Origin: Bacteroidales bacterium
GTDB taxonomy: Bacteria > Bacteroidota > Bacteroidia > Bacteroidales > UBA932
Assembly (NCBI GenBank): GCA_029098505.1
Contig: JAQXOE010000033.1
Span: 1 to 58,117 of the forward strand
DNA: 58,117 bases
Direction of reading: 5' to 3'
Below the pieces are notes generated by a model, which was not told where the DNA came from, did not search any database, and saw only the letters and a program-made list of their open reading frames with translations. A program made the translations under genes and the position numbers. How positions within the stretch are numbered: the first letter of the stretch is position 1; the number at the start of each line of letters is the position of its first letter. Shown piece after piece: positions 8,611 through 17,295 of this stretch.

Positions 8611-10077
8611 CTATCCGATATTGCCCTTCCAAATATGGAAACTCTCTTCGAGGCTGTCAGACCAGCTCTTCTCCGGGGTGATTACTTCCAGGAGGGTCAA
8701 ATTGGCGAAGGCTTCTTCCGGGCTTGCGTAGTATCCTGCTCCGAGGGCAGCTCCACGGGCAGCTCCAAGTGCTCCGTCCGTATCAAAGAGTTCAATGCTG
8801 ACATTGCAAAGGGTCGCAAGTGTGCTGCGGAATATCGGGCTGAGGAAGAGATTGGCCTTGCCGGCGCGGATAACGCTTGGTTTGATGCCGAGCTCTTTCA
8901 TAATGTCAATACCGTAGCGGAAGGAGTATGCGATGCCTTCCTGGGTGGCTCGAAGGATGTGTGCGTTGGTGTGGCGCACGAGATCGAGGTTGATGAACTT
9001 CGCGCCGACGCTCCTATTGCCCAGCATACGCTCAGCTCCATTGCCGAAAGGAAGGACAATGAGGCCGTCGGAGCCGACAGGGACATTCTTTGCGAGGAGA
9101 TTCATCTGATTGTAGGACTGGTCCGGGGTGATATTGCGATGCACCCACGAGTTCATTATTCCTGTGCCGTTGATGCAGAGGAGCACTCCGAGTCTTGGAT
9201 CCGAGCTGCTGTTGTTTACGTGCAGGAAGGTGTTGACGCGGGATTGGAGGTCGGCTTTCGGGAGGTCGGTGACACCGTAGACTACTCCGCTGGTGCCTCC
9301 GGTGGCTGCGACTTCGCCCGGATTGAGGACATTGAGCGAGAATGCATTGTTCGGCTGGTCGCCTGCCCTGTACGAGATCGGGGTGCCTTCAGGAATGCCG
9401 AAGAGGTCCTGGATTTCCTTTGATGTGCGCGCGGAAATGCCCAGTGACGGCACTATGTCAGGGATTCTGTTGGTCGGGATGCCGTAATAATCGGCAACGA
9501 AATCAGCGCGCCTATGCTCTTTGAAGTCCCAGAGTATCTGCTCCGAGAGGCCGGTTTTTGTGGTGCCGACTTCGCCGGAGAATTTGTAGGCAATGTAGTC
9601 GCCCGGGAGCATGAACTTCCAAATGCGGCTGAAATTGTCCATCTCGTTTCGCTTCACCCAAGCCAGCTTCGAAGCGGTGAAATTGCCCGGAGAATTGAGC
9701 AGATGATCGAGGCATCTATCACGTCCCAGCTGCGCAAGTGCTTCATTACCAATCTCTACAGCTCTGGAGTCGCACCAGATGATGGCCGGGCGGATAGGCT
9801 TGATGTCCTTGTCAACGATGACCAGGCCGTGCATCTGGTAGGAGATGCCGATGGACACAATTTTGGAGAGGTCGCATTGGAGCGCCAAATCACCGAGACA
9901 TTCCTTGATATAGCCCCACCACATTTCCGGGTCCTGTTCGGCAAAGCCCTTGATCGGGGCGCTTATCGGCATTTCGGTGCGGGGATTCTGGGATGATGAG
10001 AGACAATTGCCCTTCTCTATGTCAAGGACAGATACCTTGATGGACGATGAACCGACGTCAATTCCAAGCGAGTACAT
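8611..10077 (-). CDS. xylB: Xylulokinase (FGGY kinase)
   Basis: A 488-residue sugar kinase that should phosphorylate D-xylulose with ATP to xylulose 5-phosphate for the pentose phosphate pathway. The N-terminal phosphate-binding loop reads GIDVGSSSIKVSVLD; GISYQMHGLVIVD and IIWCDSRAV are typical of xylulokinases, followed by LLNSPGNFTASKLAWVK, LPGDYIAYKFSG, the second-domain AATGGTSGVVYGV and ADP-site GAARGAALGAGYY. The length fits FGGY kinases. No xylose isomerase or transporter is adjacent, so the pathway link comes from the protein itself. It lies between tRNA-Gly and a divergent M16 peptidase gene. Confidence 0.93.
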   Translation of the reverse strand: MYSLGIDVGSSSIKVSVLDIEKGNCLSSSQNPRTEMPISAPIKGFAEQDPEMWWGYIKECLGDLALQCDLSKIVSIGISYQMHGLVIVDKDIKPIRPAIIWCDSRAVEIGNEALAQLGRDRCLDHLLNSPGNFTASKLAWVKRNEMDNFSRIWKFMLPGDYIAYKFSGEVGTTKTGLSEQILWDFKEHRRADFVADYYGIPTNRIPDIVPSLGISARTSKEIQDLFGIPEGTPISYRAGDQPNNAFSLNVLNPGEVAATGGTSGVVYGVTDLPKADLQSRVNTFLHVNNSSSDPRLGVLLCINGTGIMNSWVHRNITPDQSYNQMNLLAKNVPVGSDGLIVLPFGNGAERMLGNRSVGAKFINLDLVRHTNAHILRATQEGIAYSFRYGIDIMKELGIKPSVIRAGKANLFLSPIFRSTLATLCNVSIELFDTDGALGAARGAALGAGYYASPEEAFANLTLLEVITPEKSWSDSLEESFHIWKGNIG

Positions 10078-10149
10078 CTTTATGTTCTGTTTTAGTCGTT
10101 ATTTAATGTGGTCGCAGCCCTGCAGAAGCATTCAATTCTGCAAAACATC

Positions 10150-10157
10150 CAAAGTTA
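10150..10157 (-). promoter_or_regulatory. -7 element upstream of xylB
   Basis: Minus-strand TAACTTTG, about 73 bp before the xylB ATG. The nearest upstream TTG is only 14 bp away, so the -33 element is not standard. The leader contains a small hairpin (GCAGAA...TTCTGC). Confidence 0.45.
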
Positions 10158-10191
10158 ATAAAAAATAAGGACAATGTGTGCAGATAATTAC

Positions 10192-10199
10192 TATATTCG
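10192..10199 (+). promoter_or_regulatory. -7 element upstream of the M16 peptidase
   Basis: TATATTCG matches TAnnTTTG with one change and lies 63 bp before the ATG at 10263. No clear -33 element. It is divergent from the xylB -7 element 35 bp away. Confidence 0.45.
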
Positions 10200-10262
10200 C
10201 GCTTGGTTAGTTGGAAGAGGCTTAGCCCCTATTAAATTTGGTAAAGCATTAATTCATAGGAT

Positions 10263-13160
10263 ATGAAAAAGAACATCATCACTGCAATTGCAGGAGCTTT
10301 CCTGCTTTTGGTTTCCTGTACGCCAAAGTACGAAACCGTTGCCGGCGACCCGATGGACACCAAGATCTACACACTCGACAATGGTCTGAAGGTGTATATG
10401 ACTGTCAATAAGGCCGAACCGCGCCTCCAGACCTATATTGCCGTCCGCTCGGGCGGAAAGAATGACCCTGCGGATAATACCGGCCTGGCACACTATCTTG
10501 AGCACCTTATGTTCAAGGGTTCCACCAATCTTGGAACCTCGGATTATGAGGCCGAGAAGGTTTATCTCGACCAGATTGAGGAGCTCTACGAGGTGTTCAG
10601 GACCAAGACTGACCCTGAGGAGCGCAAGGCCCTCTACCACCAGATAGATTCATTGAGCTATCTCGCATCGCTCATTTCAATCCCGAACGAGTACGATAAG
10701 GCAATGGCCGTAATCGGTTCCCAAGGAACGAATGCTTCCACTTCGAACGATGTCACTCAGTATCAGGAGGATATCCCTTCGAACCAAATCGAGAACTGGG
10801 CAAAGATTCAGGCTGACCGCTTCAAGAATATGGTCATCAGAGGCTTCCATACGGAGCTTGAGACCGTGTATGAGGAGTACAATATGTACCTCAACGAGGA
10901 CAGCGAGAATCTGCTTTATGCCATCGATTCTGTGCTCTTCAAGAAGCATCCTTACGGTTCACAGAGCGTAATCGGTACCTCTGACCACCTGAAAAACCCT
11001 TCAATCAAGGCCATCAAGAGGCAGAAAGCCCTTATGTATGTGCCTAACAATACGGCCATCTGCGTTTCGGGCGACTTCGACCCTGACGAGTTCGTGGCTA
11101 TCATAGAGAAGTACTTCGGCGACTGGGAGCCGAATCCTGAGATTCCAGCACTCCAGTACGAGCCGGAAGAGCCTATCACAAGCCCTGTAGAAAAACACGT
11201 CTATGGCACTCAGGCTGAGTTCGTTGCTATTTCCTGGAGGACTCCTGGCAGCAAGGATAGGGAAAGCGAGGTAGGACAGATTGTGGAATCAGTCCTCAAT
11301 AACGGTATGGCCGGTCTCATTGATGTGGATATCAATCAGCAGCAGCTGGCTTTGGGCGCAGCAGCCGGAACCTTCTCAAGAGTCGATTATGGCGAGTTTA
11401 TGCTTGAGGGCTCTCCGAAAAAGGGACAGACCCTCGAGGAGGTGCGCGACCTTCTTCTTGCTGAAGTGGCGAAACTCCGTGCAGGCGATTTCAGCGAAGA
11501 TTTGATCGAAGCAGCCATTGCCAATATCAAACTCAGCGATATGCGCTCCCTCGAGAGAAACAGTTCAAGGGCCAGAAAGTTCGTCAATTCCTTCATCAAC
11601 CAGCACGACTGGGGAGACGATGTCCATAAGACAGAACGCCTCGCGCAGGTCACCAAGGAGGATGTCGTGGCCTGGGCCAACAAGTACCTCGCAGACAATA
11701 GCTATGTAATTGGCTACAAGCATATTGGCGCCAATCCAAAGAATGAGAAGATCGAAGCTCCGAAGATTACTCCTATCGCAATGAACCGCGAAAAGCAGAG
11801 CGACTTCCTCACCAGTCTTCAGGCATCTACAGTCGAGCCTATCGAGCCGCAATTCGTTAACTACGAAACCGATATGAGCAGGTCTGAGGCTAAGAAGGGC
11901 ATCGAGCTTCTCTATAAGAAGAATGAGGTCAATGACATTGCCCAGCTTTCGTTCATCTTCAACAAGGGGCTCCTCTCCGACCCTGCATTGGCAATGGCAT
12001 TCGACTATGTTACCTACCTCGGGACCGAGACCAGGTCGCTCCAGGAAATCTCGATGGAACTCTACAAGCTCGCCTGCAACTTCGGCACCCGCGTAGGAAC
12101 GAGCAATGCTCAATTCTCCGTTTCAGGCCTTAGCGAGAATGTCGGAAAGGCTCTGGAAATCGTCGAGGACGTGATTTTGAATGCTGTTGGCAATGAGGAA
12201 ATCCTCGCCCAGTACAAGTCCGACCTTCTCAAATCGCGCGCTGACACCAAGTACAACCAGTCATCTTGCTACAGCGCCCTCAGGACCTACGTCACCTATG
12301 GTCCGGAGTACATACGCAAGACCACCCTTACCGACGCCCAGATCAAGGCCATCAGCTCCGATGAGCTTCTTTCAAAGATAAAGAGTCTGCTTGGTTATGA
12401 GCACGTTGTGACCTACTACGGCCCTGCTGGCGAGGATGAAGTCAAGGCCCTCCTCGAGAGCAGCCATAAGGCGGCAGCCGAGCTCGAACATCTTGAGAAG
12501 CTTTACCCTGAGAAGCTTGAAACCCCTGCGCCTGCAGTATATATCGCTCCATACGCATCACGTCAGTTCAATTATATCCAGTACACCTGCAGCGGAGAAA
12601 AGTACGACCCTAAGGATGACCCTCAGATCAAGCTCTACAACGAATACTTCGGTGGCGGTATGAACACCGTCGTATTCCAGGAAATGCGTGAGGCAAGGGC
12701 TCTCGCCTATTCGGCGAATGCTTCCCTCAGGGCCCCATCACAGCTCAATGACAGCTATTCGTTCAACGCAACCATCGGTTCACAGAACGACAAGCTCCAG
12801 ATAGCAGTGGAGGCCTTCGACGAGATTATCAACAATATGCCTCAGTCTGACAAGTCATTCGAGATAGCCAAGACTTCAATGGACGGCGTACTCAGGACCC
12901 GCAGGATAATCGGCAGTCAGGTACTCACCAACTACTTGAATGACCGCGAGTTAGGACTCAGCGAGCCGACTGACAGATACGTCTTTGAGACCATAGGCAG
13001 TCTTACTATGGATGACCTTGTAGCTACCCAGCAGAAGTATGTCAAGGACCGCATTTACACCTACGGCCTCCTCGGTGATGCTTCCGGTATGGATATGAAC
13101 TTCCTCCGTTCGCTCGGCCCAGTGAAGTTCCTCACCCTTGAGGACATCTTCGGTTACTAG
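10263..13160 (+). CDS. M16 family (pitrilysin/insulinase) zinc peptidase lipoprotein
   Basis: A 965-residue protein with a lipoprotein signal (lipobox LVSC, Cys at residue 19), so it is expected in the periplasm or anchored to a membrane. The inverted zinc motif HYLEH is at residues 77-81 (His77, Glu80, His81), and the distal ligand region is LETVYEEYNMY around residue 200. The second half repeats the M16 fold without the HxxEH motif and includes the R/Y-type substrate region near GGGMNTVVFQEMREARALAYS. It thus resembles full-length pitrilysin-type enzymes with an active and an inactive half in one chain. It probably cleaves peptides. It stands alone between divergent xylB and a convergent lipoprotein gene. 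Confidence 0.92.
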   Translation: MKKNIITAIAGAFLLLVSCTPKYETVAGDPMDTKIYTLDNGLKVYMTVNKAEPRLQTYIAVRSGGKNDPADNTGLAHYLEHLMFKGSTNLGTSDYEAEKVYLDQIEELYEVFRTKTDPEERKALYHQIDSLSYLASLISIPNEYDKAMAVIGSQGTNASTSNDVTQYQEDIPSNQIENWAKIQADRFKNMVIRGFHTELETVYEEYNMYLNEDSENLLYAIDSVLFKKHPYGSQSVIGTSDHLKNPSIKAIKRQKALMYVPNNTAICVSGDFDPDEFVAIIEKYFGDWEPNPEIPALQYEPEEPITSPVEKHVYGTQAEFVAISWRTPGSKDRESEVGQIVESVLNNGMAGLIDVDINQQQLALGAAAGTFSRVDYGEFMLEGSPKKGQTLEEVRDLLLAEVAKLRAGDFSEDLIEAAIANIKLSDMRSLERNSSRARKFVNSFINQHDWGDDVHKTERLAQVTKEDVVAWANKYLADNSYVIGYKHIGANPKNEKIEAPKITPIAMNREKQSDFLTSLQASTVEPIEPQFVNYETDMSRSEAKKGIELLYKKNEVNDIAQLSFIFNKGLLSDPALAMAFDYVTYLGTETRSLQEISMELYKLACNFGTRVGTSNAQFSVSGLSENVGKALEIVEDVILNAVGNEEILAQYKSDLLKSRADTKYNQSSCYSALRTYVTYGPEYIRKTTLTDAQIKAISSDELLSKIKSLLGYEHVVTYYGPAGEDEVKALLESSHKAAAELEHLEKLYPEKLETPAPAVYIAPYASRQFNYIQYTCSGEKYDPKDDPQIKLYNEYFGGGMNTVVFQEMREARALAYSANASLRAPSQLNDSYSFNATIGSQNDKLQIAVEAFDEIINNMPQSDKSFEIAKTSMDGVLRTRRIIGSQVLTNYLNDRELGLSEPTDRYVFETIGSLTMDDLVATQQKYVKDRIYTYGLLGDASGMDMNFLRSLGPVKFLTLEDIFGY

Positions 13161-13162
13161 GC

Positions 13163-13201
13163 CTGCAAGGTCTCAGCGACAAAGTTTTTTGTGTCTTGCA
13201 G
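13163..13201. terminator. Hairpin between convergent genes
   Basis: CTGCAAG (13163-13169) pairs with CTTGCAG (13195-13201) around an inner GACAAA...TTTGTGTC stem in the 46-bp gap between the M16 gene and the convergent lipoprotein gene. A T-run lies inside the loop rather than after the stem, so its strength is uncertain. Confidence 0.45.
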
Positions 13202-13206
13202 AGGCT

Positions 13207-14301
13207 CTACTTGATTTCATACTCGGTGATATTCTGGATTCCCGGGATACCGTAATAGGACTCCACTATATCACCTTTTAGAAATATTTGAGTACCAAGG
13301 ATATCCGGGTTGTCCACCAAGTTAAGGGCATCCCGGATATCTCCTTTCAGGAGCTGAACCGAGAGACAGCTTTCCTTGTCGGAAGAACTGGAGCGGGTTC
13401 CAAGCAGGAGGTTGGTGCGCGACTTGAACGGAGTGCTGAAACTGGCAGAAGAAGAACTCAGGTCTCCACCGACAACATAGCCGTAAACCCATACATCCTC
13501 CGAGCCTGCACTCCCCCTCGCCTGCGCAACACTGAGAGCCTTGCCCTTATCGCCGCCATCAGTTCCGTTCTTGTCACCAATGGTGACATCGCTGCTGTTC
13601 CAGTATCGTGTAGTATCTACGGCAATATGGACTCCACCCTTAGTGCCTCCGTTCTGGGGTGCATATATATTCAAGGTTAGAATCTCCTGACTCTCGAGTA
13701 TTCGCGAGAAGACGGTCTCGTCCTTGCCGTTATTGCTCAGTATCAATGAGACATTGCCAGGCTTGAAGTAAGCGATGCGTTTCTCCCGGTAAGCGTAGAG
13801 AAGTTTGCCCTGATCGCTTTTGAGAAAGAGAGAGCCGTCAGGATAAGCCTTGAGGAAGTCAGCACCGACGTTCAGGCGAATCCCGGCATTCATCTGGCGG
13901 CAGAGCAATTCGACATTTGCCACCTTCCCCGGACTCACCACAACAAGCTGTTTATCACCATATTGGGGCGAAGAAAATTTAGGAGATGAAAATTCTCCCG
14001 AGAGAGCGATGACCGTATAGCTTCCAGCCGACACCAGCAAAGACTCCGGGGAATCGCCATATCGTCCGTTATAAACAGTATTACCCTTTGAATCAACCAC
14101 ATTCAAAATAAACGAATTCGTATCAGGAATCTCCGATGATGCCTTGGTAGTGTTATAGGAGCTGTCGGAAAAGGATAGCCGCAACTCCCCTTGAGCCCCT
14201 ATCAGGTCAATCATTTCACAAGACGCCGCGTATAACAGCAGCATCGCCATAGCAACAAGGTGTGCAAGAGGCGTAATAAATGAATTCTTTTTGTTTTCCA
14301 T
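13207..14301 (-). CDS. DUF4493-type surface lipoprotein with C-terminal OB-like domain
   Basis: A 364-residue lipoprotein from the ATG at 14299-14301; the frame upstream of this Met does not look coding. The signal peptide ends LLLYAASC (Cys near residue 28). Residues about 35-240 show the DUF4493 pattern: a short beta domain with NSFILNVVDSKGNTVYNG, GSYTVIALSG and a Cys-containing VANVELLCRQM segment. After a Gly/Asp-rich linker (GDKNGTDGGDKG) the last ~100 residues (EDVWVYGYVVGG, CLSVQLLKGDIRDALNL, QIFLKGDIVESYYG) resemble the DUF6359 OB-fold module common in Bacteroidetes surface lipoproteins. Function unknown; probably displayed outside the cell. Confidence 0.75.
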   Translation of the reverse strand: MENKKNSFITPLAHLVAMAMLLLYAASCEMIDLIGAQGELRLSFSDSSYNTTKASSEIPDTNSFILNVVDSKGNTVYNGRYGDSPESLLVSAGSYTVIALSGEFSSPKFSSPQYGDKQLVVVSPGKVANVELLCRQMNAGIRLNVGADFLKAYPDGSLFLKSDQGKLLYAYREKRIAYFKPGNVSLILSNNGKDETVFSRILESQEILTLNIYAPQNGGTKGGVHIAVDTTRYWNSSDVTIGDKNGTDGGDKGKALSVAQARGSAGSEDVWVYGYVVGGDLSSSSASFSTPFKSRTNLLLGTRSSSSDKESCLSVQLLKGDIRDALNLVDNPDILGTQIFLKGDIVESYYGIPGIQNITEYEIK

Positions 14302-14684
14302 AGTCCATACATTTTCCAAAAAACCTGGCCGAGCCGACCTGTTCCGGTCACAATATTGAACAACAAAAAGATAAAAGTTTATAAAAAAGATAAAATCCGC
14401 GTGATACCCCCACAAGAAACACAGGTCCGGACATCTTGATGCAAAAAAATTCACGGGGAGGACGCATCCCTGCGACCACCCCCGCTACTTAACCTAAACT
14501 TAAACTATGAAAAACTTCAACACAAATATAGCAATAAAATAACTTATCCTATACCTTATCAGCCAAAATATTACTTTTAGGAGAGTTTTTTTGCCCTTCC
14601 TCTGAAAAAATCAGCTTATTGCGGACTATTATTGAATAAAATAAAGACAAAAAAAACAACTACGAGCTACAAGAAAATTTGGGG
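14302..14684. other. AT-rich gap between lipoprotein gene and pcrA
   Basis: About 380 bp with no supportable gene. A plus-strand frame of only 11 codons starts at an ATG near 14506 (MKNFNTNIAIK) after an AAACTTAAACT stretch; I see nothing to show that it is translated. The proximal part presumably holds the promoter of the DUF4493 lipoprotein, but no clear TAnnTTTG was found there. Confidence 0.4.
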
Positions 14685-17222
14685 TCAGCGGATAATTCTA
14701 ACCTTTGAATACTTCAGCATTATGATTTTTGGTTCAGGGAAGTCGTCAAACTGAATTCTCGCCTTAACATCCGGGAAATTGCCCTCGAGAGACAGAATCT
14801 GACCGGGACCGAAGCGGAGATGTTCGATTCGCTGGCCTGCCGCGAAGTCAGTGATGCGGTTGGCAATGAAAGTGGCTGCGTCATAGCGGTCTTTGAGAAC
14901 GGCCCCCGACGCGGCGCGGGAAGGTGCAGCTACGCGGGAAGATGTTGCATTGGAGACTCCTGAAACTGCGCGGGAAGATGACTCCACGCGGGAAGGAGAA
15001 GCGGATTTGACAGCTGGCGACGGCTGGCGTTTTTCGTACTGAACCGCACCGGAACGGCCATAGCCTTGACCTGAACTGCGCCCAAAGCCAGCAGAAGAGC
15101 CGAAGCCACCTGAAGAGCCTCTTCCGGAGTAAGATCCCCGGCCGAAACTGAAGCCGTAGGATTCCTCGGATGCGCTGTAGTCTTCTTCGGTTAGCGGATG
15201 GTCAAGGTATTGAGGGTCAATCTCTTTGAGGAAGACTGACGGACGGTTGAATTCGTGTTGGCCATTGCGCATCCTGCTGGAAGCGAAGGAAAGGTCAAGG
15301 CTTTCTTTTGCACGCGTCATTGCCACATAGAAGAGGCGGCGTTCCTCCTCTATTTCGCTCAAGGAACCTGTCATCATCGAGGACGGGAAGAGGTTCTGTT
15401 CCATACCCACCACATATACGTGCTTGAATTCCAGGCCTTTGGCTGAATGGACGGTCATCATTGACACGCGGTTGGAGGCATCTTCCTCATCTGTCATATC
15501 CACAGTGCTCAGCAGCGATATATTTTCGAGGTATTCGTCGAGGCGTATCAATGGCAGTTCAGTTTCGGAGTCGTCGTATTCATTGCCCTCGGCCTGAAGG
15601 TCTTCGATGTAGTCGTTCTGGCGGTTCTCGACATAGCTGGCGACATTGCTGATGAGCTCTCCGATGTTGGCGAGTCGCGCTTGGCCTTCGACTGAGCTGT
15701 CGCTTTTGTAAAAGGCTTCGAGGCCGCTTTCGCGGACAATGGCGCTGGCGAGGCTGAGCGCGTCTTCGTTGTCAAGCCGCTCCGATAGCGGGACAATGAG
15801 ATTGCGGAAGGCAATGAGTTTGGACAGGCCTGCGGACTTGATGCCGGAGAGTTCCTGCTCCGCTATGGTAATTGCCTTATACAGAGAGGATTGATGGGCT
15901 TTCGCCACTTCTGCGAGAGCATTGATGGTGGTGTCTCCTATGCCTCTGGCCGGTTTGTTCACGACTCTCTTGAAAGACTCGTCATCGTCTTGATTGACAA
16001 CAAGTTTGAAGTAGGCCATCAGGTCCTTTACCTCGGCGCGGTCGAAGAAGGCATTGCCCGAATAGATGATATACGGGATGTTATAGCCGCGAAGGGCTTC
16101 CTCGAGTGCGCGGGACTGGGAATTGGTGCGGTAAAGAATGGCGAAGTCCTTGTATTGCGACGAGGCGCTGCGAATACGGCCGACTATGCTTCCGGCAATT
16201 CTTTTCGCCTCGTCGTTCTCATTGTCAGCGCGGATGAGAGCTATTTTCTCGCCAGTTTCCCCGGTCGCGTAGCAGTTCTTCGGAATTCTGTTTTCATTGT
16301 TGGCTATCAATGAGTTAGCGGCATCTACTATGGTCTTGGTTGAGCGGTAGTTCCTTTCGAGCCGGAAAATTTTCGCTTCCGGGAAGTCCTTTTTGAAGTT
16401 CAGGATGTTCTCGACCTTCGCACCTCTGAAGGCGTAGATGGACTGTGAGTCGTCGCCCACCACACAGAGTTTCCTGTGCCACTGGCTGAGCTTCTTGAGA
16501 ATGACGTATTGCGCGTAATTGGTATCCTGGTACTCGTCCACCATCAGGTAGTCGAAACGATCGGCAATCTCCTTCAAAGCATCCGGATGATCGCGGAGCA
16601 AGATATTCATATTGAGCAATATATCATCAAAGTCCATCACTCCCGACTGCCTGAGCTTGCGGTCGTAGAGCTCGTAGATTTCACCGATGCGCGGGGTTTT
16701 GGAGCGCTGGTCGTTGGCCATTGCCACGGCATCCGCCTTGTAACGGGCGGCAGTGCAGAGGTTGTTCTTGGCCATCGATATGCGCGAGAGCACATTCTTG
16801 GGCTTGTATGTCTTGTCGTCGAGCTTGAGTTCCTTGAGTATGGCTTTGATGGCGCTGGTGGAGTCGCTGGTGTCGTATATCGTGAAGTTGGCCGGATAGC
16901 CTATCCTGTCGGCATAGTCACGTAGGAAACGGATGAAAACCGAGTGGAAAGTGCCCATATAGAGCCTCCTGGCCTTTCTTTCGCCAACCATTGCGGAGAT
17001 TCTTTCCTTCATCTCGCCGGCGGCTTTTTTGGTAAAGGTCAATGCAAGTATTCTGTCCGGCTCGCAGCCGCAGGCCAGGATATTGGCAATCCGGCTGGTC
17101 AGGACCCTCGTTTTACCTGAGCCAGCACCGGCCACAATGAGAACGGGACCTTCAATACAGGCTACGGCATCCCTCTGCTCGTCATTCAGCCCCTCGAAAA
17201 TAGCGCGTACTTTGTCTTCCAT
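14685..17222 (-). CDS. pcrA: UvrD/PcrA-type superfamily 1 DNA helicase
   Basis: An 845-residue 3'-5' DNA helicase for repair and for clearing proteins from DNA. Motifs in order: Q-motif region LNDEQRDAV, Walker A AGAGSGKT (residues 31-38), motif Ia ILALTFTKKAAGEMKERI, motif II VDEYQDTNYAQY, motif III VVGDDSQSIYAFRGA, motif IV RLERNYRST, motif V VSMMTVHSAKGLEFKHVYV and motif VI EERRLFYVAMTRAKESL. Residues about 688-780 are a long low-complexity linker rich in Gly, Ser, Arg and Phe (FGRGSYSGRGSSGGFG and similar), followed by a short folded tail with HLRFGPGQIL, the Tudor-like domain seen at the end of PcrA. It is divergent from nqrA. Confidence 0.95.
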   Translation of the reverse strand: MEDKVRAIFEGLNDEQRDAVACIEGPVLIVAGAGSGKTRVLTSRIANILACGCEPDRILALTFTKKAAGEMKERISAMVGERKARRLYMGTFHSVFIRFLRDYADRIGYPANFTIYDTSDSTSAIKAILKELKLDDKTYKPKNVLSRISMAKNNLCTAARYKADAVAMANDQRSKTPRIGEIYELYDRKLRQSGVMDFDDILLNMNILLRDHPDALKEIADRFDYLMVDEYQDTNYAQYVILKKLSQWHRKLCVVGDDSQSIYAFRGAKVENILNFKKDFPEAKIFRLERNYRSTKTIVDAANSLIANNENRIPKNCYATGETGEKIALIRADNENDEAKRIAGSIVGRIRSASSQYKDFAILYRTNSQSRALEEALRGYNIPYIIYSGNAFFDRAEVKDLMAYFKLVVNQDDDESFKRVVNKPARGIGDTTINALAEVAKAHQSSLYKAITIAEQELSGIKSAGLSKLIAFRNLIVPLSERLDNEDALSLASAIVRESGLEAFYKSDSSVEGQARLANIGELISNVASYVENRQNDYIEDLQAEGNEYDDSETELPLIRLDEYLENISLLSTVDMTDEEDASNRVSMMTVHSAKGLEFKHVYVVGMEQNLFPSSMMTGSLSEIEEERRLFYVAMTRAKESLDLSFASSRMRNGQHEFNRPSVFLKEIDPQYLDHPLTEEDYSASEESYGFSFGRGSYSGRGSSGGFGSSAGFGRSSGQGYGRSGAVQYEKRQPSPAVKSASPSRVESSSRAVSGVSNATSSRVAAPSRAASGAVLKDRYDAATFIANRITDFAAGQRIEHLRFGPGQILSLEGNFPDVKARIQFDDFPEPKIIMLKYSKVRIIR

Positions 17223-17229
17223 AATGCCG

Positions 17230-17237
17230 CAAATTTA
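17230..17237 (-). promoter_or_regulatory. -7 element of pcrA
   Basis: Minus-strand TAAATTTG, ending 7 bp before the pcrA ATG at 17222. Transcription would begin at or next to the start codon, so the mRNA would have almost no leader. It faces the nqr -7 box 12 bp away. Confidence 0.5.
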
Positions 17238-17249
17238 GCAAAAAATGTG

Positions 17250-17257
17250 TATCTTCG
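17250..17257 (+). promoter_or_regulatory. -7 element of the nqr operon
   Basis: TATCTTCG matches TAnnTTTG with one change, 38 bp before the nqrA ATG. The region it needs upstream overlaps the divergent pcrA promoter. Confidence 0.5.
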
Positions 17258-17295
17258 CGGCGCATATAGGAAATACTCATAATAAGTTACTAATA

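Noticed and set aside
11565..12113. 182-codon open frame on the minus strand opposite the M16 gene
   Set aside because: Shadow of the peptidase coding frame; no signal, no motif, no promoter.
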